DNA of 64,000 bases from JAIBBD01 sp041390685 (GTDB taxonomy: Bacteria > Chloroflexota > Dehalococcoidia > UBA2979), in the NCBI GenBank assembly GCA_041390685.1, contig JAWKPL010000001.1:2046001-2110000 (forward strand), given 5' to 3'. Positions 17,605 to 25,216 of the stretch are shown piece after piece. The notes beneath the pieces were generated by a model. The model made no database searches and was not told the DNA's origin. It worked only from the letters and a program-made list of their open reading frames with translations. The translations under genes and the position numbers were made by a program. Within the stretch, counting starts at the first letter, position 1; each line of letters opens with the position of its first letter.

Positions 17605-17943
17605 GTGACACCCTGGTGGCGCCGTCGGTTCCTCTGGCCGCGCATCCTCTACTGGACGTCGATCGTCTTCCTCGTGCTCGGCCTGCTCCTCGCCGTCATC
17701 GGCGACAGCGACGGGACCTTCGTCGAGGACCGCGACACCCGCGAGGCGGGAGGGGCGCTGGGCTTCCTCGCGCTTGCCGGGGTCCTGGGCGGGAAGTACT
17801 GGATGGATGCCGTTACGCGTGCCCGCCTCGTCATCGCCTGCCACACGTGCGCGGCGCCGAACGAGTTCGATGCCACGTTCTGCCGCAGCTGCGGTACCCG
17901 CTTGCGTACGGAGGCGGCCGCCGGCGTCCCCTCGCAGGGCTGA
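17605..17943 (+). CDS. Small membrane protein with C-terminal zinc ribbon
   Basis: 112 residues from GTG, preceded by GAGGAGG. Two hydrophobic segments (ILYWTSIVFLVLGLLLAVIG and GALGFLALAGVLGG) are followed by a cytosolic-type zinc ribbon, CHTCAAPNEFDATFCRSCG, with two CxxC knuckles. Many bacterial 'zinc-ribbon domain' membrane proteins have this layout without known function. It lies 86 bases after clpX and 60 bases before the GNAT gene, so it could share a transcript with either. Confidence 0.75.
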   Translation: MTPWWRRRFLWPRILYWTSIVFLVLGLLLAVIGDSDGTFVEDRDTREAGGALGFLALAGVLGGKYWMDAVTRARLVIACHTCAAPNEFDATFCRSCGTRLRTEAAAGVPSQG

Positions 17944-18003
17944 GCGTTACCACCGAGGGCCGTCCGTCCTCTATCCTGATGGCGTGACCAGCGGACTCCT
18001 GCC

Positions 18004-18513
18004 ATGACCGAGCCGACCGCCGCGACTGCTCCCACCAGCGCGCCGCCGCCGCAGGCGGAACGCGCCACCGTGCATGACGCCGAGGCGATCCACCGCCTCG
18101 TTAACTTCTGGGCCGCGCGCGGCGACATGCTTCCGCGCACGATGGGCGAGGTGTACGAGAACATCCGCGACTTCTTCGTCGTCCGCGAGGGCGGCGAGGC
18201 CGTCGCGTGCGGCGCGCTCCACATCACCTGGGCCGACATCGCGGAACTGAAGTCGGTAGCCGTCGCCGAGGACCGCCAGTCCTCCGGCTACGGCAGTGTC
18301 GTCGTCCGCGCCTGCATCGACGAAGGACGCACGCTCGGCCTCGACCGCGTATTCGCGCTCACCTACCGCCCCGGCTTCTTCGAGCGCCTCGGCTTCCAGC
18401 AAGCCGACGTGATGTCCCTCCCGCGCAAGGTGTGGAACGAGTGTTACCGCTGCCCGAAGTTCCCTGGCTGCAACGAGATCGCGATGATCCTTGAGTTGAA
18501 GCCCTCCGCGTGA
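18004..18513 (+). CDS. GNAT acetyltransferase, ArgA/N-acetylglutamate synthase-like
   Basis: 169 residues. After a Pro/Ala-rich lead it has a GNAT fold: ATVHDAEAIHRLVNFWAARG, LPRTMGEVYENIRDFFV, CGALHITWADIAELKSVAV, then the acetyl-CoA loop region RQSSGYGSVVVRACIDEGR and the end RPGFFERLGF, VWNECYRCPKFPGCNEIAM. The WNECYRCP-type ending is characteristic of stand-alone ArgA-like N-acetyltransferases that make N-acetylglutamate for arginine synthesis. The biochemical assignment is probable, not certain. It overlaps the NUDIX gene by four bases (GTGA). Confidence 0.82.
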   Translation: MTEPTAATAPTSAPPPQAERATVHDAEAIHRLVNFWAARGDMLPRTMGEVYENIRDFFVVREGGEAVACGALHITWADIAELKSVAVAEDRQSSGYGSVVVRACIDEGRTLGLDRVFALTYRPGFFERLGFQQADVMSLPRKVWNECYRCPKFPGCNEIAMILELKPSA

Positions 18514-19064
18514 GCGACTTCGAGTTCCTGCGCTCCGAGGTCGTGCACACCGGACACGTCTTCGAGGTCGAGCGCGCCTCGATCCGCCTCCCTGACGGCG
18601 CGGTCGTGGAGCGGAGCCTGATCAAGCACCCGGGTGCCGTGGCGCTCGTCGCTGTCGACGAGGAGGGCCGCTGGCTGCTCGTGCGCCAGTACCGTATCGG
18701 CGTCGGCGACACCCTCCTCGAAATCCCCGCGGGCACGCGCGACCCCGGTGAGCCGCCCGAAGTGACCGCCCAGCGCGAACTGCGCGAGGAGACGGGTTAC
18801 GCAGCTGACTCGATCGTGCGCCTCGGTGGCACGTGGATGGTCCCCGGCTACTGCGACGAGTACATCGACTACTTCCTTGCCACGGGACTCCGCCATGACC
18901 CGCTGGCGCAGGACGCCGACGAGCACCTCTCCGAGCCCATTCCGATGACGTACGACGAGGTGCTCGCAGCCCTCGACGGTGGCCGGATTCAGGACGCGAA
19001 GACCGCCGTGGCAGCGTTGCTGTACGGCCGGCGGCTGCTGCACCTGTCGTCGGCCGCGTCCTGA
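18510..19064 (+). CDS. NUDIX hydrolase, ADP-ribose pyrophosphatase-like
   Basis: 184 residues from GTG. The Nudix box is complete: Gly-x5-Glu-x7-Arg-Glu-Leu-x-Glu-Glu-x-Gly, read in GTRDPGEPP followed by AQRELREETGY at about residues 76-98. Upstream it has the ADPRase-type strand pattern (GHVFEVERASIRLPDGAVVE, KHPGAVALVAVDEEGRWLLV, RQYRIGVGDTLLEIPAG). It should hydrolyse ADP-ribose or related nucleoside diphosphate sugars using Mg2+. It is coupled to the upstream acetyltransferase. Confidence 0.88.
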   Translation: MSDFEFLRSEVVHTGHVFEVERASIRLPDGAVVERSLIKHPGAVALVAVDEEGRWLLVRQYRIGVGDTLLEIPAGTRDPGEPPEVTAQRELREETGYAADSIVRLGGTWMVPGYCDEYIDYFLATGLRHDPLAQDADEHLSEPIPMTYDEVLAALDGGRIQDAKTAVAALLYGRRLLHLSSAAS

Positions 19065-19065
19065 C

Positions 19066-19094
19066 TTGACCGTGTACGGCGCGAGGGGAATAGT
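19066..19094 (+). promoter_or_regulatory. Candidate sigma-70 promoter for sdhCAB
   Basis: TTGACC at 19066-19071 and AATAGT at 19089-19094, separated by exactly 17 bases, about 55 bases before the sdhC ATG. Five of six and four of six matches to the consensus hexamers respectively. Confidence 0.5.
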
Positions 19095-19149
19095 CACGTG
19101 AGCGCATTGTCGGCCGTGGTATGGCGGTCGCGTTAGAAAGCTACCGGGT

Positions 19150-19923
19150 ATGGCACAGGCTTCCCAGTCGATGGCGCGTCAGCGGCGCTATGGCGTTACG
19201 CAGCGCAAGGACCGCTGGTGGGTCGAGCCCGCTCTCATCGGGGGCGGCTTCTTCCTCTTCATCATCTACACGACCGTGTCCGCCCTTCTCGGCGAACACT
19301 GGAAGTTCGAGATCGGGCCCTATCTCTCCCCGTTCTTCGAGCCGCTCATCCATCCCGGATGGCTCCCGGACTGGCTGTCCCCCGCGATCCTGATCCTGTG
19401 GGCGCCGCTCTCCTTCCGCACGACCTGCTACTACTACCGCCGTGCCTACTACCGTTCCTACTTCCTGAGCCCGCCGGCATGCGCCGTGGCCGAGCCCGCG
19501 AAGCGCTACTCGGGTGAGTCGAAGTTCCCGCTGGTGCTGCAGAACGCGCACCGCTTCGCCCTGTACGTCGCGCTCATCTTCGTCGTGTTCCTCTGGTACG
19601 GCGCGCTGCGCTCTTACCGCTTCGAGGGCGAATGGGGCATCGGGCTCGGCTCGGTGATCCTGACCGCCAACGCCTTCGCGCTCATGATGTACACCGTGGG
19701 CTGCCACTCCTTCCGGCACCTCGTCGGTGGCAGCCTCGACTGCTACTCCTGCACGAGTTTCACGAAGTTGCGCCACCGCACCTGGAGCCTGGTGACCGTC
19801 GCGAACGAGCACCACCGTCTCTGGGCATGGGTCAGCCTGATCGGCGTCGGGGTCACGGACCTCTACATCCACCTCGTCGCCAACGGCGTGATCACCGACC
19901 CGCACACCTGGAACAGCTTCTAA
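19150..19923 (+). CDS. sdhC: Succinate dehydrogenase membrane anchor subunit (single-gene, actinobacterial Sdh1 type)
   Basis: 257 residues with about five hydrophobic helices (ALIGGGFFLFIIYTTVSALL, FALYVALIFVVFLWYGALRS, SVILTANAFALMMYTVG, WVSLIGVGVTDLYIHLV). Conserved His residues (RFALY preceded by NAH; CHSFRHLVGG; NEHHRLWAW) could ligate heme. Length and the FRTTCYYYRRAYYR motif resemble the single large anchor of mycobacterial Sdh1 rather than the SdhC/SdhD pair. It anchors the flavoprotein and Fe-S subunits encoded next and passes electrons to quinone. Confidence 0.85.
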   Translation: MAQASQSMARQRRYGVTQRKDRWWVEPALIGGGFFLFIIYTTVSALLGEHWKFEIGPYLSPFFEPLIHPGWLPDWLSPAILILWAPLSFRTTCYYYRRAYYRSYFLSPPACAVAEPAKRYSGESKFPLVLQNAHRFALYVALIFVVFLWYGALRSYRFEGEWGIGLGSVILTANAFALMMYTVGCHSFRHLVGGSLDCYSCTSFTKLRHRTWSLVTVANEHHRLWAWVSLIGVGVTDLYIHLVANGVITDPHTWNSF

Positions 19924-19960
19924 CGAGCGCCTTCGCCACAGGGCGCCGGATCGAGGGGGA

Positions 19961-21760
19961 ATGATGGCCGACTACGAGACGCACGAGTACGACGTACTCG
20001 TGATCGGCGCCGGGGGCGCCGGGCTGCGCGCGGCGATCGAGTCGTCCGCGCTCGGCGCGCGGACCGGCCTCGTCTGCAAGTCGCTCCTCGGCAAGGCGCA
20101 CACCGTCATGGCCGAAGGCGGCCTTGCCGCCGCGCTCGGCAACGTGTACCCGCAGGACAACTGGCAGGTGCATTTCCGCGACACCATGCGCGGCGGCAAG
20201 ATGCTCAACAACTGGCGCATGGCCCAGATCCACGCCCAGGAAGCCCCCGACCGCGTCCGCGAACTCGAGGAGTGGGGCGCCCTTTTCGACCGCACCCCGG
20301 ATGGCCGCATCCTCCAGCGCGACTTCGGCGGCCACCGCTATGCGCGCCTCGCCCACGTCGGCGACCGCACCGGCCTCGAGATGATCCGCACGCTGCAGCA
20401 GCACGCCGTCCATCGCGGCATCGACGTGTACATGGAGTGCACGATCACGCAGTTGCTGAAAGACGGCGACCGCATTAGCGGCGCCTTCGGCTACTGGCGC
20501 GAGAACGGGCGATTCGTCGTCTTCCGCGCGAAGGCGGTCGTCCTCGCGACCGGCGGCCTCTGCAAGGTGTTCGCGATCAACTCGAACTCCTGGGAAGGCA
20601 CCGGCGACGGCCACGCGCTCGCGACCTGGGCGGGCGCCGACATGATCGACATGGAGTGCGTGCAGTTCCATCCCACCGGGATGGTCTGGCCCCTCAGCGT
20701 GCGCGGCATCCTCGTCACGGAGGGTGTGCGAGGTGACGGCGGCACGCTCCGCAACATCAACAATGAACGCTTCATGTTCAACTACATCCCCCCGATGTTC
20801 GCCGCCGAAACGGCGGACAACGAGGAGGAAGCGGACCGCTGGTACAACGACAAGGTGAACGCACGTCGGACGCCCGACCTCCTGCCTCGTGACGAGGTGG
20901 CTCGAGCCATCAACGCCGAGGTGAAGGCCGGCCGCGGTAGCCCCCACGGCGGCGTCTTCCTCGACATCGCCTCGCGCCGCGACGCCGCCTACATCCAGCG
21001 CCGCCTGCCGAGCATGTACCACCAGTTCAAGCAGCTCGCGGACGTCGACATCACCCGCGACGCCATGGAGGTCGGCCCCACCGCCCACTACGTGATGGGC
21101 GGCGTGCGCGTCGACGCGGAGAGCACCGCTTCGACCGTGCCCGGCCTGTTCGCCGCCGGCGAGGTGGCGGGCGGCATGCACGGCTCGAACCGCCTCGGCG
21201 GCAACTCGCTCTCGGACCTCATCGTCTTCGGCCGCCGCGCCGGCATGGGCGCCGCCGAGTACGCCAGCTCACTTTCCTCGATGCCCGCGCTCAACTCCGC
21301 CGAGGTGGACGCGGCCGCCGCCGAGGCGCTTGCGCCCTTCGATGGCAATGGCAAGGAGAACCCCTACACCATCCACCGCGAGCTGCAGGACACCATGCAG
21401 TCCCTCGTCGGCATCATCCGCAACGAAGACGAACTGCAGCAGGCCCGCGCGCGCCTCGAGGAGTTCCGCGAGCGCGCCCAGAACGTCACGGTCGAAGGCA
21501 ACCGGCAGTACAACCCCGGCTGGCACCTTGCGCTCGACCTGCGCTCGATGCTCACCGTCGCCGACCTCATCACGCGGGGCGCGATCGAGCGCAAGGAGAG
21601 CCGTGGCGGTCACACCCGCGAGGACTACCCGAACCCGGACGCCCACTTCGGGACCGTGAACATCGTCCAGTCGGTGAAGGACGGCGAGCTGACCTGGCGT
21701 CAGGAGCCGCTGCCCGAGATGCCCGCCGAGCTCAAGCAGCTGTTCGAGGAGGACCACTGA
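19961..21760 (+). CDS. sdhA: Succinate dehydrogenase flavoprotein subunit
   Basis: 599 residues; two ATGs stand together (19961, 19964) and the second has the better spacing from GAGGGGG. The FAD-binding motif is VLVIGAGGAGLRAAIE; the covalent flavin His is in KAHTVMAEGGLAAALGN. The catalytic region includes QFHPTGMVWP, ILVTEGVRGDGG and the late HYVMGGVRVDAE and GSNRLGGNSLSDLIVFG. The C-terminal helical domain follows (ELQDTMQSLVGIIR). It oxidises succinate to fumarate. Its stop overlaps the sdhB ATG. Confidence 0.96.
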   Translation: MMADYETHEYDVLVIGAGGAGLRAAIESSALGARTGLVCKSLLGKAHTVMAEGGLAAALGNVYPQDNWQVHFRDTMRGGKMLNNWRMAQIHAQEAPDRVRELEEWGALFDRTPDGRILQRDFGGHRYARLAHVGDRTGLEMIRTLQQHAVHRGIDVYMECTITQLLKDGDRISGAFGYWRENGRFVVFRAKAVVLATGGLCKVFAINSNSWEGTGDGHALATWAGADMIDMECVQFHPTGMVWPLSVRGILVTEGVRGDGGTLRNINNERFMFNYIPPMFAAETADNEEEADRWYNDKVNARRTPDLLPRDEVARAINAEVKAGRGSPHGGVFLDIASRRDAAYIQRRLPSMYHQFKQLADVDITRDAMEVGPTAHYVMGGVRVDAESTASTVPGLFAAGEVAGGMHGSNRLGGNSLSDLIVFGRRAGMGAAEYASSLSSMPALNSAEVDAAAAEALAPFDGNGKENPYTIHRELQDTMQSLVGIIRNEDELQQARARLEEFRERAQNVTVEGNRQYNPGWHLALDLRSMLTVADLITRGAIERKESRGGHTREDYPNPDAHFGTVNIVQSVKDGELTWRQEPLPEMPAELKQLFEEDH

Positions 21761-22524
21761 TGCCGGTTGCACACCTCCGCATCTGGCGCGGCGACGACGA
21801 GGACGGCGACTACCAGGAGTACGACGTCGAGTACGGGGAGGGCATGGTCGTCCTCGATGTGGTACACAACCTCCAGGCCACCCAGACGCCCGACCTCGCT
21901 GTGCGCTGGAACTGCAAGGCCGGCAAGTGTGGCTCCTGCTCCGCCGAGGTGAACGGCAAGCCGCGACTCATGTGCATGACGCGCATGCAGACGTTCACCC
22001 CGGGCGAGACCATCTCCATTGCGCCGCTGAAGACGTTCCCGCTCATCCGCGACCTGGTCACGGACGTCGGTCACAACTTCAACGTAGCACGTGACCGCAT
22101 GCCCGAGTTGAAGCCGCGTCAGCCCGAGGCCGATGGTACCCACCGGATGCACCAGATCGACATCGACCGCATCCAGGAATTCCACAAGTGCATCGAGTGC
22201 TTCCTCTGCCAGGACGTGTGCCACGTCTTCCGCGAGCACCCGGAGAACCTCGAGAACTTCATCGGCCCCCGGTTCACCATCCAGCTTGCCCAGGTGGCGA
22301 TGCATCCGCTGGACACGAACCCCAAGCGCCAGATGGTCACGCCCGACTTCGGCCTCGACTACTGCAACATCACCAAGTGTTGCACCGAGGTCTGCCCCGA
22401 GGGCATCCACATCACCGACAACGGCATCATTCCGATGAAAGAGCGCGCCGTCGACGTCTACTTCGACCCGCTGCGCTTCATCGGGAGGAAGCTGTTTGGC
22501 GGTAAGGAAAAGAACCAGGCCTGA
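21760..22524 (+). CDS. sdhB: Succinate dehydrogenase iron-sulfur subunit
   Basis: 254 residues. The N-terminal plant-type 2Fe-2S domain has CKAGKCGSCSAEVNGKPRLMC. The C-terminal part carries CIECFLCQDVCHVF for the 4Fe-4S cluster and CNITKCCTEVCPEGI for the last cluster ligands. Spacing matches the SdhB of actinobacterial Sdh1 complexes, which lack the usual 'TSCPSYWWN' wording. It carries electrons from the flavin to the quinone site. The gene begins inside the sdhA stop codon. Confidence 0.95.
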   Translation: MPVAHLRIWRGDDEDGDYQEYDVEYGEGMVVLDVVHNLQATQTPDLAVRWNCKAGKCGSCSAEVNGKPRLMCMTRMQTFTPGETISIAPLKTFPLIRDLVTDVGHNFNVARDRMPELKPRQPEADGTHRMHQIDIDRIQEFHKCIECFLCQDVCHVFREHPENLENFIGPRFTIQLAQVAMHPLDTNPKRQMVTPDFGLDYCNITKCCTEVCPEGIHITDNGIIPMKERAVDVYFDPLRFIGRKLFGGKEKNQA

Positions 22525-22576
22525 CCCCATGCGCGCGCCGGCGGAAGCCACGCCCCGCCGGGCGTAGACTGGTGGT

Positions 22577-23698
22577 ATGCCCCCCGCCGCGATGCCCGTC
22601 TCGAGAGCGGCCAGCCGCCGTCCGGATGTCGTCGATGCACTCTTGACGGACGCTCTTCGGGGCGCGCGACCGGAGCGTCTGGTTGTCTTCGGCGCCGGGG
22701 GCGGCATCCGCGACCTCGTCGAGGCCGCCGAGGCGGGACGGACGGTCGTCGCCGACCGCAGCATCGTCCACACTCGCGCCGCGTCGGAGGCCCTGGCCGG
22801 CCTCGATCGTGTCGAGGTCATCACAAGCGACGGATCGAGCCACCTCGACACCACTCTGCGAGCGGACGCCGTTGCCATCCGCGCGCCGCGTGAGAAGCAG
22901 GTCGCGCGCCAGCTCATCCACGACGCTTTCCAGGCGCTGCGCCCGGGCGGACGGCTCTACCTGGCCGGCGCCCTCCGCGACGGGATGAAGCCGTACCTGG
23001 AGTATGCCTCCGGCCGTTTCGGCGGCATCCAGCCGCTTGCCATGCGCAAAGGCTGCCGTGTCGCCCTCGGTGTGCGACCCGAGGCGGGTGCGTCGCTTCC
23101 GGGGGATGACCCACTCCTCGACCACCGCTATTTCCATCGCTTCAACGTCGAGCTGAGAGGCCACGCCATCGAGGTGCAGTCCCGCCCCGGCGTTTTCGCC
23201 TGGGACCGTCTCGACGACGGTACCCGTGCGCTCGTCGGGACGATCGAGGTCGAGCCTGGCGACCGCGTCCTTGACCTCGGCTGCGGCAACGGGCTCATCG
23301 GCGTCGTCGCGGCGCGTCTCGCCCCTGGCGTCAGCGTGACGATGGTCGACGCCGATGTCGTCGCAGTGGAGGCGGCCCGCCGCACCGCCGCCGCCAACGG
23401 CATCGAGGGCTGCGAGGTGCGACTCGACGACGGGGCGAGCGCTTTGCCGGACGCGGCGTTCGACGTGGTCGCCGTCAACCCGCCGTTCCACCTCGACCGC
23501 GCGACCGACACCCGCACGGCCGAGCGCCTGATCGAGGACGCTCATCGCGTGCTCCGGCCCGGTGGCCGCCTGTTCCTCGTGGCGAACCGCTTCCTGCCGT
23601 ACGACCGCCCCATCGTGGCGGCCTTCGGCCACTGCCACACGGCCTCTGAGGACCGCTCCTACCGCGTGTTTCGGGCGGAGAAGGGCCGCCATGCCTGA
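22577..23698 (+). CDS. Class I SAM methyltransferase, RsmC/RlmG-like
   Basis: 373 residues with two tandem Rossmann-type halves, as in 16S rRNA G1207 methyltransferase RsmC. The N-half is degenerate (VVFGAGGGIRDLVEAAEAGR). The C-half has the active motif I VLDLGCGNGLIGVVAAR and motif IV NPPFH, the NPPF signature of N2-guanine methyltransferases, then HRVLRPGGRLFLVANRFLPY. It probably methylates a guanine in rRNA. It begins the run leading through the Cys-cluster protein to the metallopeptidase-like protein, with overlapping stop and start codons. Confidence 0.82.
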   Translation: MPPAAMPVSRAASRRPDVVDALLTDALRGARPERLVVFGAGGGIRDLVEAAEAGRTVVADRSIVHTRAASEALAGLDRVEVITSDGSSHLDTTLRADAVAIRAPREKQVARQLIHDAFQALRPGGRLYLAGALRDGMKPYLEYASGRFGGIQPLAMRKGCRVALGVRPEAGASLPGDDPLLDHRYFHRFNVELRGHAIEVQSRPGVFAWDRLDDGTRALVGTIEVEPGDRVLDLGCGNGLIGVVAARLAPGVSVTMVDADVVAVEAARRTAAANGIEGCEVRLDDGASALPDAAFDVVAVNPPFHLDRATDTRTAERLIEDAHRVLRPGGRLFLVANRFLPYDRPIVAAFGHCHTASEDRSYRVFRAEKGRHA

Positions 23699-24167
23699 AA
23701 CAGCCGCATCTCGCCGCTACGTCACCCTCGATGCCGCGCGCGCCATGGAGTGCAACGGCTGCGGCGACTGCTGTGACTCCCGGCGCACGGACGGTCACTG
23801 GGCGTGGGCCTCCGTCCCGGACGACCTCTACGCCGGCCTCACCGGCGAGCCGCTCATCATCCCGCTCGAGCGCGTAGAGGACGCCTGGCGCGAACGGCCT
23901 CACGAGGATCACGACGTCCTCGAGCTGATTCCGACGCTCTTCCGCTGCTCGGCGCTCGAACCACAGGAGGACGGTCGCGCGCTCTGCGGCCGCCACACCG
24001 AGCCACGTCCCCCGGTTTGCGCGGAATTCCCCGTCTGGGGCACCGATGTGGAACGCGACCTCGCCGATACGGGCGAGGCGCATCTCGCGACCGGGTTCCT
24101 CCCGCGTTGCACGTGGTTCAACCTCGTTGTGGTCCGCGACGGTGACCCGCGCATCGAGCAGGGATGA
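23691..24167 (+). CDS. YkgJ-family Cys cluster (putative metal-chelating) protein
   Basis: 158 residues starting inside the upstream gene. The N-terminal CNGCGDCCDSRR is the defining motif of the zinc/iron-chelating YkgJ family; later cysteines at FRCSA, ALCGRH, PVCAEFP and RCTWF complete the set. The family's role is uncertain: Fe-S or zinc binding has been proposed. Placement after an rRNA methyltransferase-like gene and before an exported protein gives no direct clue. Confidence 0.8.
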   Translation: MPETAASRRYVTLDAARAMECNGCGDCCDSRRTDGHWAWASVPDDLYAGLTGEPLIIPLERVEDAWRERPHEDHDVLELIPTLFRCSALEPQEDGRALCGRHTEPRPPVCAEFPVWGTDVERDLADTGEAHLATGFLPRCTWFNLVVVRDGDPRIEQG

Positions 24168-25144
24168 CGCGTCGATCCGCGTCGCGCGCCCCTCGATCGC
24201 TGCCTCGCCGTGGGTTCCTGCGGCTCGGCGCACGCGGGGTGGCGCTCGGGACGCTGCTCCTGGCCGGGTGCGGGCGGGACGAGGACGACAGTGGCCTCCC
24301 ACTGTCCGCGTCGCCGGTGCCCTCGCTGCCCGTACCCCAACGGCCATCGCCATCGCCGCCAACAGCGATGACGCCGTCCCCCACCCCGTCGGCGACCTCG
24401 ACGCCGACCCCTCGTGCGGACGTGCGGCTGCCCGATGGCCCTGACGAGCCGAACGAGATCACCCTCGAGCCCATCGCGGATCCGCCACAGGATCAGCTGG
24501 TGCTGGTCGAGTATGCCGCGAAGCTGGCCCGCGACTCCTTCTACCGCCGCCTCGGCTTCTACCTTGACGGCCCTGTCTCCATCAACGTCGTGAACGTGCC
24601 GGAGCTACCCGTCCATGCCGCGGCGTTCCTCCGTGAGGGCGCCGAGATCAGTTCGATCACCGTGAACGTCGGGCAGGCGACATGGGCCATCGAGACCCCC
24701 CTCGACCGCACCAAGGTCGTCGCCCATGAGTACTTCCACGTGGTGCAGAACTGGCTGCGCGGCGGTACCGACACGAGCGACGAGCCGCTGTTTCTCGTCG
24801 AAGGTAGCGCCGAGTACGCCGGCTACCTCGCCGCGGTCGACGGAGGGATGCTCCGCGGCACGGAGCTCCGCACGCACCTCTTGCAGCGGCTGCGGCGCCA
24901 GCGCATCCTGCTCCCCGCCCTCGACCGCCTCCTCGACCACGGGCCGCTCGCGCTCACGGGCTACACGCTGGCCGCGCTCGCGGTAGAGCGCCTGGTCGGG
25001 CTCGCCGGCCTCGACCCCATTGCGAGGTACACGATGCTGGTCGCCGACCGTGCGCCGCCGGACGCGTTCGAGGCGGTGTTCGGCCGCTCGTTGCAGGCGT
25101 TCTACGGGGACTTCGCCGTGTGGCGTCGTAGTGTCGGCATCTGA
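24164..25144 (+). CDS. Tat-exported lipoprotein with HExxH (gluzincin/peptidase MA-like) domain
   Basis: 326 residues; the ATG overlaps the previous stop (ATGA). The N-terminus has a twin-arginine signal (PRRGFLRLGARG) and lipobox LLAGC with Cys36. A Pro/Ser/Thr-rich linker follows (about residues 45-90). The catalytic-like domain has HEYFH at residues 188-192, after KVVA and before VVQNWLRGG, with a downstream glutamate in FLVEGSAEYAGYL. This is the gluzincin arrangement HExxH...E. It is probably a surface-anchored zinc peptidase or relative; activity is untested. Export folded through Tat is inferred. Confidence 0.75.
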   Translation: MTRRSASRAPRSLPRRGFLRLGARGVALGTLLLAGCGRDEDDSGLPLSASPVPSLPVPQRPSPSPPTAMTPSPTPSATSTPTPRADVRLPDGPDEPNEITLEPIADPPQDQLVLVEYAAKLARDSFYRRLGFYLDGPVSINVVNVPELPVHAAAFLREGAEISSITVNVGQATWAIETPLDRTKVVAHEYFHVVQNWLRGGTDTSDEPLFLVEGSAEYAGYLAAVDGGMLRGTELRTHLLQRLRRQRILLPALDRLLDHGPLALTGYTLAALAVERLVGLAGLDPIARYTMLVADRAPPDAFEAVFGRSLQAFYGDFAVWRRSVGI

Positions 25145-25155
25145 AGCTGCGAGAA

Positions 25156-25189
25156 ACAGGACAGCGGCGCCGAAGCGCCGCTGTCCTGT
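25156..25189. terminator. Perfect hairpin between convergent genes
   Basis: A 15-bp perfect stem (25156-25170 with 25175-25189) closes a CGAA tetraloop. It lies 12 bases after the plus-strand stop and 28 bases from the fumC stop, so it can end transcription from both sides. No clear U-run. Confidence 0.75.
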
Positions 25190-25216
25190 ATTCGACGAGT
25201 CCCCCGCCAGGGAGCG

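Noticed and set aside
19892..21181. A 429-codon minus-strand frame opposite sdhA
   Set aside because: sdhA has full-length FAD and catalytic motifs; the opposite frame shows none.
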